From NCBI GenBank assembly GCA_965262585.1, contig OZ253546.1:310001-374000 (forward strand): a DNA stretch of 64,000 nucleotides, written 5' to 3'. The stretch comes from JAHRAW01 sp965262585. Lineage in GTDB: Bacteria > Pseudomonadota > Gammaproteobacteria > Arenicellales > Poriferihabitantaceae. Position numbers and translations under genes: made by a program. Positions 7,539-19,500 of the stretch are shown here, in pieces. Under the pieces are notes generated by a model. That model saw only the letters and a list, made by a program, of their open reading frames with translations, did not search any database and was not told the DNA's origin. The stretch's first letter is position 1. Each line of letters opens with the position of its first letter.

Positions 7539-10500
7539 TTAAAACCGTATTTCGCCTTTGAGCAAGATGGTGTGTTCATCCGCGCCGTCGCCCTCGCGGC
7601 GTTCGCCCAGCAGGGTTACCTCATAGCGAGTGCCCGACTTGCACTTCATTCCGACTCGGTAACTGTCTTGGGAACCGAGGGTCATCTCTCCATACGGTGT
7701 CAATACCGCTTCCAAACCCCGCAACGATACGCCGTAGCCAATCTTTGCGTCCAAATACGCCCGGTAATCGGCCGTGGCATCACCGCCAGCCGCATCGGAT
7801 ACGCCATGATCCCATAACGCTTGTAGGTCGCTGCCGCTTTCCCCATAGCCGGGGCTTAGGCCGAACGAAAATCCTTGCCCGTCCGCCCCCGGCAGCAATT
7901 TAACTTGACCGCTAATTCCCCATTTCTCATATTCGCCGTCATTGTCCAACAAAGTGCGCACGCGACCTTCCACGGTTACCCGTTTCGCCGGATTGCTGTA
8001 ATGCAAACCAACCCCCACCTCCATTCCGCCGCCGGTCTGGCCATCGCCGCCGTCATAGCGAACGCCAACCTCCAACGATGGCGAAAACACTCCGCCGCCC
8101 GCCAATTCGTGCTTTCGTTTGGCTTCCATCGACAACCGAACCCGGGTGACATCCACTTCCAGTTCCGTGAAGTTGGCGTTGCCATCGACCACCAACTCAG
8201 CGCGCACTACCTCGCTTTTTACGCGAACTTCGGTCGTTCCCCTTTGCCACACCCGGCCGCTGCCGCCAATGCTGAGCGTGCGCAGGCTGAAGTCGCTCGA
8301 ACGCGCCGCCGGCCCGGCCTCGGTAATCTCTAAATCGCCTTCGCCATAGCCAACGGTCGCCCATACATCGACCACTCCACCGCTCCAGCCAAAATACGGA
8401 TGCACTCCGGTCAAGTCGATTTTATATTCGCCTTCGTCAAGTCTACCGGCGTTGTATTCGTAGTCTAGATCTCCCCGCAACCACGATACCGCCACGCCCG
8501 CCAACATATCTGCATGCACACGCGCATCAAAACCGATGTGAACACCGGACAACTCGCCATCCCAATCCAAGCCACCACTATCACCGGACAAATCTCGATA
8601 CGCGCCGTCTCCCCATAAAACCGACGAAGACTCGGCCGCCGCACCGGCATTCAGCGGCAACACAAAGTCAGAGTCGCCCAACAGGTCTTTCAGGGCGTGC
8701 GTACCGTTCGCCATCGGCTCACCGTGGGCCATCAAGACGCCGGATAAACTGCGCTGCCCGCCAATGGTAACGCCCGCCGCCTGCCCTGACTGATTAGCCA
8801 GATTGGCTTGTTCGATGCGCCGCTTAATCGGACTGACCGTGCGATCCGCCAAAGCGCGCGTGACTTCCGGCAGGATCATCTCGTTCCGGGCGGCGGACAG
8901 ATCATCGGCGGTGGCGATGGCGATGACCGTGATGATAAAGGTCACCGAATCCGTGCTGTTGCCATCCGTGGCGGTGTAGGTCGATTCGATTCTGCCCACT
9001 GTGGTCGGCGTGCCTGATAGGACGCGGCCAGTGTCGTCAAAGTTCAAACCGTCCGGCAGCGGTGTCAGCGTATAAGTCACGGTGCCGGTGCCGCCGGTTG
9101 CCTCGGGCATGGTCAGGGGCGTAATTTCCGTGTCCACAGTATAGGTCTGATTGCCCGGCGCATTCAGTGCCACTCCCGCCACTATGCTGGGATCGCTTAC
9201 CGTCACATCCGCAGATATGATGACGACAAAGGCGGCGATGGCCATGCTGCCGTTTTCATCCATGGCGGTGTAGGTGAGTTCGGTTTCGCCCTCTGCGTTC
9301 GGCGTGCCGGACAGAACACGGGGGTCTGCGATAAAAGTCAGACCGGTCGGCAGTGGTGCCAATGTATAGGTCACCGTGCCGGTGCCGCCGGAGGCCATAG
9401 GCAAGGCCAAATTCGTAATCGCCATGTCCGTTGTGTAGGTTTGATTGCCCGGAGCGCTCAACGCCAACCCATTCGCCACGGTGATAGTAAAGGTAGCCAT
9501 AGCGGTACTGCTGTTGGTATCCATTGCGGTGTAGGTTGCTGTAACCGTTTCCATTGTGGTCGGTGTGCCGGACAGAACACGGGTGGTTGCGATAAAAGTC
9601 AGACCGTTCGGCAGTGGTGCCAATGTATAGGTCACTGTGCCGGTGCCGCCGGTGGCCATAGGCAAGGCTAAATTCGTAATCGCCGTGTTCATTGTGTAGG
9701 TTTGATTGCCCGGGGCGTTCAACGCCAACCCATTCGCCACAGTGATAGTAAAGGTATCCATAGCGGTACTGCCGTTGGTATCCATTGCGGTGTAGATTAC
9801 TGTAACCGTTTCCATTGTGGTCGGTGTGCCGGACAGAACACGGGTGCCTGCGGTAAAAGTCAGACCGTTCGGCAGTGGTGCCAATGTATAGGTCACCGTG
9901 CCGGTGCCGCCAGAGGCCATAGGCAAGGCCAAGTCCGTAATCGCCGTGTTCATTGTGTAGGTTTGATTGCCCGGGGCGTTCAACGCCAACCTATTCGCCA
10001 CGGTGATAGTAAAGGTAGCCATAGCGGTACTGCCGTTGGTATCCATTGCGGTGTAGGTTGCTGTAATCGTCTGCATGGTGGTCGGTGTGCCGGACAGAAC
10101 ACGGGTGGTTGCGTTAAAGTTTAGACCGTCCGGCAGCGGTGTCAGCGTATAGGTCACCGTGCCGGTGCCGCCGGAGGCCATAGGCAAGGCCAAATTTGTA
10201 ATCGCCGTGTTCATTGTGTAGGTTTGATTGCCCGGAGCGTTCAACGCCAACCTATTCGCCACGGTGATAGTAAAGGTATCCATAGCGGTACTGCCGTTGG
10301 TATCCATTGCGGTGTAGGTTGCTGTAACCGTTTCCATTGTGGTCGGTGTGCCGGACAGAACACGGGTGGTTGCGATAAAAGTCAGACCGTTCGGCAGTGG
10401 TGCCAATGTATAGGTCACTGTGCCGGTGCCGCCGGAGGCCATAGGCAAGGCCAAATTCGTAATCGCCATGTCCGTTGTGTAGGTTTGATTGCCCGGAGCG

Positions 10501-13500
10501 TTCAACGCCAACCCATTCGCCACGGTGATAGTAAAGGTATCCATAGCGGTACTGCCGTTGGTATCCATTGCGGTGTAGATTGCTGTAACCGTTTCCATTG
10601 TGGTCGGTGTGCCGGACAGAACACGGGTGCCTACGGTAAAAGTCAGACCGTTCGGCAGTGGTGCCAATGTATAGGTCACCGTGCCGGTGCCGCCAGAGGC
10701 TATAGGCAAAGCCAAATTCGTAATCGCCGTGTTCATTGTGTAGGTTTGATTGCCCGGAGCGTTCAACGCCAAGCCATTCGCCACGGTGATAGTAAAGGTC
10801 GCCGATTGGCTGGCACCATTGCTATCCGTTGCGGTGTAAGTTGCTGTAACCGTCTGCATTGCGTTCGGCGTGCCGGACAGAACACGGCTATCCGCATCAA
10901 AAGTCAAACCGTTCGGCAACGACGCCAGCATATAAGTCAGCGGAGAAGTGCCGCCGGTTGCCGGGGCCAAGGGCAAGGCCGTAATCGCGGTGTTCATCGT
11001 GTAGGTTTGATTGTTCGGGGCGTTCAGCACCAACCCATTCGCCACGGTTATGATAAAGGTTGCCGTGGCGATACTGTTGTTGTTATCCGTTGCCGTATAG
11101 GTTGCGGTAATCGTCTGCATGGTGGTCGGTGTGCCAGACAGAACACGGGTGCCTGCGTTAAAGTTTAGACCGGTCGGTAGCGGCATCAGTGTATAAGTCA
11201 GCGGAGTAGTGCCGCCGGTGGCCATATCCAAGGTCAAGTCCGTAATCGCCGTGTCCATTGTGTAGGTTTGATTGCTTGGGGCATTCAACGCCAACCCATT
11301 CGCCACGGTGATGGTAAAGGTTGCCGTGGCGATGCTGTTGTTGTTATCCATTGCGGTGTAGGTTGCGGTAATCGTCTGCATGGTGGTCGGTGTGCCAGAC
11401 AGAACCCGAGTGCTTGCGTTAAAGTTTAGACCGGTCGGCAGCGGCATTAGCGTATAGGTCAATGGAGTAGTGCCGCCGGTTGCCTCAGGCAAGGTCAAGT
11501 CCGTAATCGTGGCATCCATGGTATAGGTTTGATCGCCCGGCGCCGTGACCGCCACTCCCGCCGCCACGGTGACGGTAAAGGTTGCCGTGGCGATGCTGTT
11601 GTTGTTATCCGTTGCGGTATAGGTTGCGGTAATCGTCTGCATGGTGGTCGGTGTGCCGGACAGAACACGGGTGTCTGCGTTAAAGTTTAGACCGGTCGGT
11701 AGCGGCATCAGTGTATAAGTCAGCGGTGTGGTGCCGCCGGTTGCCGGGTCTAATGTCAAGTCCGTAATTGCCGTGTCCATTGTGTAGGTTTGATTGCTTG
11801 GGGCGTTCAGCACCAACCCATTCGCCACGGTTATGGTAAAGGTTGCCGTGGCGATGCTGTTGTTGTTATCCGTTGCGGTATAGGTTGCGGTAATCGTCTG
11901 CATGGTGGTCGGTGTGCCAGACAGAACCCGAGTGCTTGCGTTAAAGTTTAGACCGGTCGGTAGCGGCATCAGCGTATAAGTCAGCGGCGTGGTGCCGCCG
12001 GTGGCCATATCCAAGGTCAAGTCCGTAATCGCCGTGTCCATCGTGTAGGTTTGATTGCTTGGGGCGTTCAGTGCCAGTCCATTCGCCACGGTTATGGTAA
12101 AGGTTGCCGTGGCGATGCTGTTGTTGTTATCCGTTGCGGTATAGGTTGCGGTAATCGTCTGCATGGTGGTCGGTGTGCCGGACAAGACACGGGTGCTTGC
12201 GTTAAAGTTTAGACCGGTCGGTAGCGGCATCAGCGTATAAGTCAACGGAGTAGTGCCGCCGGTTGCCTCAGGCAAAATCAAGTCCGTAATCGCGGTGTTC
12301 ATTGTGTAGGTTTGATCGTCCGGCGCAGTTACCGCCACTCTCGCCGCCACGGTGATGGTAAAGGTTGCCGTGGCGATGCTGTTGTTGTTATCCGTTGCCG
12401 TATAGGTTGCGGTAATCGTCTGCATGGTGGTCGGTGTGCCAGACAAGACACGGGTGGTTGCGTTAAAGTTTAGACCGGTCGGTAGCGGCGACAGCGTATA
12501 GGTCAACGGAGTGGTGCCGCCGGTTGCCTCAGGCAAAATCAAGTCCGTAATTGCGGTGTTCATTGTGTAGGTTTGATCGACCGGTGCAGTTACCGCTACT
12601 CTCGCCGCCACGGTGATGGTAAAGGTGTCCGTAGCGATACTGTTGTTGTTATCCGTTGCGGTATAGGTTGCGGTAATCGTCTGCATGGTGGTCGGTGTGC
12701 CGGACAGAACCCGAGTGCTTGCGTTAAAGTTTAGACCGGTCGGTAGCGGCGACAGCGTATAGGTCAGGGGAGTAGTGCCGCCGGTGGCCGGGTCTAATGT
12801 CAAGTCCGTAATCGCCGTGTTCATTGTGTAGGTTTGATTGCTTGGGGCGTTCAGTGCCAGTCCATTCGCCACGGTTATGGTAAAGGTTGCCGATTGACTC
12901 GCGCTATTGTTATCTGTGACGGTGTAGGTTGGCATAACCTCTTGCATTGCAGTCGGCGTGCCGGACAGAACCCGAGTGCTTGCGTTAAAGTTTAGACCGG
13001 TCGGTAGCGGTATCAGCGTATAAGTCAGCGGAGTAGTGCCGCCGGTTGCCTCAGGCAAGGTCAAGTCCGTAATTGCCGTGTCCATTGTGTAGGTTTGATT
13101 GCTTGGGGTATTCAACGCCAGTCCATTCGCCACGGTTATGGTAAAGGTCGCCGATTGGCTGGCACCATTGTCATCCGTGACGGTGTAGATTGGCATAACC
13201 TCTTCCATTGCAGTCGGCGTGCCGGACAAGGTACGGGTGCTTGCGTTAAAGTTTAGACCGGTCGGTAGCGGCATCAGCGTATAAGTCAACGGAGTGGTGC
13301 CGCCGGTTGCCTCAGGCAAGGGCAAGTCCGTAATCGCAGTGTCCATTGTGTAGGTTTGATTGCTTGGGGCGTTCAGTGCCAACCCATTCGCCACGGTTAT
13401 GGTAAAGGTTGCCGATTGACTCGCGCCATTGTTATCTGTGACGGTGTAGATTGGCATAACCTCTTCCATTGCAGTCGGCGTGCCGGACAAGGTACGGGTG

Positions 13501-16500
13501 CCTGCGTTAAAGTTTAGACCGGTCGGTAGCGGCATCAGCGTATAGGTCAATGGCGTGGTGCCGCCGGTTGCCTCAGGCAAACTCAAGTCCGTAATTGCGG
13601 TGTCCATTGTGTAGGTCTGATTGCTTGGGGCGTTCAGTGCCAACCCATTCGCCACGGTTATGGTAAAGGTTGCCGATTGACTCGCGCCATTGTTATCTGT
13701 GACGGTGTAGATTGGCATAACCTCTTCCATTGCAGTCGGCGTGCCAGACAAGGTACGGGTGCTTGCGGTAAAAGTTAGACCGTCCGGCAGCGGCATCAGC
13801 GTATAAGTCAGCGGCGTAGTGCCGCCGGTTGCCTCAGGCAAACTCAAGTCCGTAATTGCGGTGTCCATTGTGTAGGTTTGATTGCTTGGGGCATTCAACG
13901 CCAGTCCATTCGCCACGGTTATGGTAAAGGTTGCCGATTGACTCGCGCCATTGTTATCTGTGACGGTGTAGGTTGGCATAACCTCTTGCGTTGTAGTCGG
14001 CGTGCCAGACAAGGTACGGGTGCTTGCGGTAAAAGTTAGACCGTCCGGCAGCGGCATCAGCGTATAAGTCAGCGGCGTAGTGCCGCCGGTTGCCTCAGGC
14101 AAACTCAAGTCCGTAATCGCCGTGTCCATTGTGTAGGTTTGATTGCTTGGGGCGTTCAGTGCCAACCCATTCGCCACGGTTATGGTAAAGGTTGCCGATT
14201 GACTCGCGCTATTGTTATCTGTGACGGTGTAGATTGGCATAACCTCTTCCATTGCAGTCGGCGTGCCAGACAAGGTACGGGTGCTTGCGGTAAAAGTTAG
14301 ACCGTCCGGCAGCGGTGTCAGCGTATAAGTCAGCGGCGTGGTGCCGCCGGTTGCCTCAGGCAAACTCAAGTCCGTAATTGCGGTGTCCATTGTGTAGGTT
14401 TGATTGCTTGGGGCGTTCAGTGCCAACCCATTCGCCACGGTTATGGTAAAGGTTGCCGATTGACTCGCGCTATTGTTATCTGTGACGGTGTAGATTGGCA
14501 TAACCTCTTCCATTGCAGTCGGCGTGCCGGACAAGGTACGGGTGCTTGCGGTAAAAGTTAGACCGGTCGGTAGCGGCATCAGTGTATAGGTCAATGGAGT
14601 AGTGCCGCCGGTTGCCTCAGGCAAACTCAAGTCCGTAATTGCCGTGTCCATTGTGTAGGTCTGATTGCTTGGGGCGTTCAGTGCCAACCCATCCGCCACG
14701 GTTATGGTAAAGGTTGCCGATTGACTGGCACCATTGTTATCTGTGGCGGTGTAGATTGCTTCAACCGTTTCCATTGCAATCGGCGTACCGGATAGAACAC
14801 GGCTGTCCACATCAAAATCCAAACCGTCCGGCAGTGGCATCAGCATATAAGTCAGGTCACCGGTGCCGCCGGTGGCCGGGTCTAAGGTCAAGTCCGTAAT
14901 CGCCGTATCGATGGTGTAGGTTTGATCACCCGGCACAGTGACCTCCACCCCCGCCGCCACAGTGACGGTAAAGGTATCCATAGCGATACTACCGTTGTCA
15001 TCCGTGGCGGTGTAGGTCAAGGTAACCGGTTGCGCTGTTGCGGTGGTCGGCGTGCCGGAGAGGGTGCGGTTATTGGCGTCAAAGTTTAGACCGGGCACGG
15101 CGGTTGCCAACGCCGTGCTACTCGGCCCGGTCAGGGTATAGGTCGCGGTGCCGGTGCCGCCGGTGGCCTCTGGCAGGGTCAAGTCCGTAATCGCCGTGTC
15201 GGTGGTGTAGGTCTGATTATCCGGCGCCGTGATCTCCACGGCGTCTTCCACGGTGATGGCGACCGTATCCGATGCCGACACCGTAAATTCGGTGGTAATC
15301 TTCAGTTCGAACTCCAACTCCAACATCGTACCCGCCGCCACCCCACCCGGCGCAGTGAAAGTCGCACGGGCGGTATCCGCATTTTCCAAATCCACCGTCG
15401 GCGTGCCACCGGTCTGCCGCCAAGAATATATCAGCGGCGTGGCTGATATTGGGTCAATGTGACCGATGCTCTCTTCGCCATTCAGGGTAACGGTCGCGCC
15501 CTCTGCCACGGTTTGCGGATCGCCGGCCTCGGCCATCGGTTGGGAGACCACCAGGATAATTACCGCTGCCGTTACCGATTCGTTACCGGCTGCGTCCGTG
15601 ACTTCCAGCACCACATCAAGTCTGTGGGAGGCGCCCGTATCCGGCAATTCCTGCGTCACAAGCGTCACCACAGCGCTCGTTCGGACGCCAGTCAAGATGT
15701 TCGAGTCGTCGAACACCACCCATCGATAGGTCAGCCCTTGACCTAAGGGGTCCACACTGCTGCTACTATCTAGAGTGACGGTTTCGCCTTCCAGAAAGAC
15801 AGCCGTGAGGGGAGTGGGAAGAGTGGGTGGTCGGTTCCCCGGTATGATAGCGTGGGGAGTCGACACTTCAATCACGGCAACCGGGTCGTCATTCGATAAA
15901 ACGAGTATCGCGAAACCGGAAAGTAGCGTCTTCGGCCGCGATTCCCCGCCCAGTTCATCCCGCACCACCAGCGAAACGATCAGATCAGTCGCAGTCCCAA
16001 CTGGCACATTCGGCGCGACAAAGGTCGGGCGAACCGGATCCGTCAGGTCGAGGGTGACATCCACATCTACCCGCACACGCGAACCTCTTTCCTCAGCACC
16101 AAGATAGCTCCAGATATAGGTCAAATTACCGTCATCACCATCCGGGTCTGAACTGCCGCTACCGTCCAGAGTGACGGTGTCGCCTGACATAACCGTTGCC
16201 GGCCAGATGAAGGTGGCGATCGGCAAATGATTCATCGGCGTGATCGTGCCCGTGGCGATGGGGTCGGTCAAAATGATTCCGGCTGGCAAAGCAGCAACGG
16301 TGGACAGCGTCACCGTGAAATCTTCGTCTCTCTCGACATGCCTATCCGTGAGGCTCGTCACGATAATCTCCGTTTCCGTACTTCCCGCCGGAATGGTCAA
16401 GGCGCGGTTCGTCACCGCCGTATAGTCTCTGCCCGCCGTCGCCGTGCCGTCGCTCGTAGACCAAGTCAGCCCTATATCGACCGCAGATGCTTTCGTCAAC

Positions 16501-19500
16501 CGTATCGCGAAAATAAAGTCATCCCCTTCTGTTCCCGTCGCATCATCAATGGTCATGGTCGCCGTGTCGTTCTCTTCGATGGTGCCCGTGGCTATGGGGT
16601 CGGTAAAAGTGACTCCGCTCGGCAAAGCAGTGGTAACCGACAGCGTCACCGTGAAATTCTCGTCTTCCTCGACCAGCGTATCTTCGCGGCTCGTCACGAT
16701 AATCGCCGCTGACCTATCGCCCGCCGGAATGGTCAGGGCAACATCGGTCGCCGGCCTGTAGTCGGCGTTCGCCGTCGCCGTGTCGTCGCTCGTAGACCAA
16801 GTCAGTCCTATATCTACCGCCGCTGCTTGCGTCAACTGTATCGCGAAAACTAAGTCACCCCCTTCCGTTATTGCTGCATCATCAATCGTCATGGTCGCCG
16901 TGTCGTCATTCTCGATGACGCCCGTGGCTGTGGTGTTGTTGACGGTCACGATTGGTCCCGAACCCATTATGGGCAACACTTCCACCGTGAAGGACTCGTC
17001 TTCCTCGACCCGCGCATCATCGATGCTCATCACCGTTATCGCCGCTGCCGTCTCGCCCGCGGGAATCGTCAAGATACGGTTCGTCACTGCTGTGTAGTCA
17101 TCGTCCGCCGGCGTTGCCGTCGCTTCAAGCGTCGACCAATTGAGCATCACATCGGCGGCGACCGCCCGCTCCAGCGATACCGCAAAAGAAAGCGCGTCAC
17201 CTTCCACCGCCCTCGCATCGGCGATGCTCACCACCGCCTCATCGTTGTCTTCGATGGTGCCTATTGCCGTGTCATCTCCCAAAAACACCCTGGCCGGCAA
17301 AGTGCCGGCCGCCGACAGCATCACCGTGAAATCCTCGTCGCCCTCAACCAGCGTATCCTCCGTGCTCATGACCGTTACCGTCGCTCCCGTAGCACCCGAG
17401 GGAATCGTCAAGACAGAGTTCACCGCCGTATAGTCATCGCCCGCCGTCGCCGAGCGGTCTGCGGTCGCCACATTGAACGCCAAATCCCCAAGTGCCTGCT
17501 GACTCAGTGATACCGCGAAAGAAAGGGTGCCACCTTCCATCACCGCCGCATCGGCGATTGCCACTCTCATCCCATCGTTATCCTCGATGGTGCCCGTGGC
17601 AGTGGCAGTGGAGTCAATACTCAGCGCGCCGTCGAAGTCATCCGGCAGGGTCAGCGTCACCACAAAAGATTCGTCCCTCTCAAACAAATTATCTTCGATG
17701 CTTGGCACCGTGATTGCCGCTGTCGTCATGCCGGCGGGGATCATGATCGAACCACTTGCTCCTTGGTAATCTTCGCCCTCCCGCACCTCTGCGTTGGAAG
17801 GCTCGATGCTCCAATCCACCTGCACAGCCTCAGCCACCTGCTGGCTCATGGTGATTGGGAAGACCAGATCCGTCCCCTCTTGCGCCGAGACATCGAAAAT
17901 ATGTATGACCGCCGAATCATCATTCAGGATGCGGCCAGTGGCTTGGATCATGTTCATCGCACCGCCCGCGAATGAAACTGCGGCGGGCAAATCATCGATG
18001 GTGGAGAAGGTGAGCGTAAAAGTTTCGTCTCGTTCGACTACGTTGTCCTCACGGCCGGGCACGGTGATAAAATAGCCCGTCGCACCAAACGGGAACCGGT
18101 CCTCACCTATGGTAGAACGGTAGTCCATTCCCGCTACCACGGTCGTGGCGTTTGCCATCGCCGTGCCATCTGCGGTAGACCATCCGAGTCGCGCCTCATA
18201 CCCATTAGCGACCAGATAGGGGTGAAAGTTTACAAAGAATATTACATCATCACCCTCATCCGCCTCCACCTCATCGATACTCACGAGTACACTAATAGGC
18301 TCATTATCCAGAATGGCTGCGCGGGTGAGGCGGGTGAAATTGACTCCGGCCGGTAGCGGGTCGGTAGCGACTTCGGATAATTCCAGCGTAAAGAACGCGA
18401 TGCGTTTGAGTATATCGTCATCGATTGTGTTCACCGTAAACGAGGCTTGTGTTTGAAACGGAGGGAATACCAAAACACCGGAGTCGCCCCTGTAGTCCAC
18501 CCCGTCAACCGCCGTGAAGTTGGCTGCCCCTGTCCTTCTTGCAAATTCCCGCAACGCGGGAGTCGCTGTCGATCCTTCCAGCGTCCTCCAGTTGAAACTC
18601 AACTCCGCGGGGAACGCCCGATCGAGGGTCGCTATAAAAGTGAATTGCTCGCCTTCACGCACAATACTGCTGCTGCTATCGATAGATAAATGTGCCGTCG
18701 GCGAATCATCCAGCACGGCGATGGTCACCTCGTCGGTAGAATTGCTGTTGCCCAAGTCGGTCACCGTTAGCCTGAAGGTCAACATCTCCAAGTTCGCTGC
18801 GGACCGACTCGGCGCGATAAAGGTCGGGGTGGCGGAGCGTTCATCAGTCAGCGACACAGACGTCCCGCCGATTTGCTCCCAGCGATAACTCAAAACATCT
18901 CCAATATCGGCATCTCTACTGCCGCGGCCATCGAGCATGACGGACACGCCTTCGACGACAGTTTGATCGGCATCGGCATTGGCAACCGGCGTCGTCAGGT
19001 TAGGTATGGAGATGGCCACAGAAGTATTGGTATTGCCAACGCTGTTTACTGCCCAGACTTGATAACTATATTCGACGTTGGGGGACGAAATATCTGTGTC
19101 GGTGTAGGTAAATACCCGTGTACCCAAAATGGCAATGATGGATTGCTGTATAAAATTTGTAGTTGAATCCCTGCGAAACACCCAGTAACTACCGGTAGTG
19201 GTGAAATACAAATCCCCAGCGACTAAGGGTCGCTGCCAGTTCAGGGTCACCGCTCTGCTCCCCGCATTGTAAGAAGCACGGAGATCTCGCACCATGCTCG
19301 GTGCCACAGAAGGGCCGGCACTTATCTGAAACACATCAGACGGCGGGCCGATTGCATCGCCGTTGTATAGCCTAGCTTGGAAGTAATTGGGGCCGTTGCC
19401 GTCTAATGGAATAGTAAAAAATCCTTGCGCACCGGGAGGGTTTGCTATGGAGAAAGCGCGAAATTCGCCATCGCCGACCCGATGTTCGTAGTGCAAGGAA

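Noticed and set aside
9441..11168. Long plus-strand open frames with repeats such as GVQRQPIRHGDSKG over the giant minus-strand gene
   Set aside because: They are antisense images of the 261-bp repeats: the unit length is a multiple of three, so an antisense frame that lacks stops in one unit lacks them in all. No ribosome sites, and the minus frame is continuous over 12 kb.
8920..15245. CRISPR-like regular repeats
   Set aside because: The unit is about 261 bp with no spacers, lies in frame in one coding sequence and encodes Ig-like domains.
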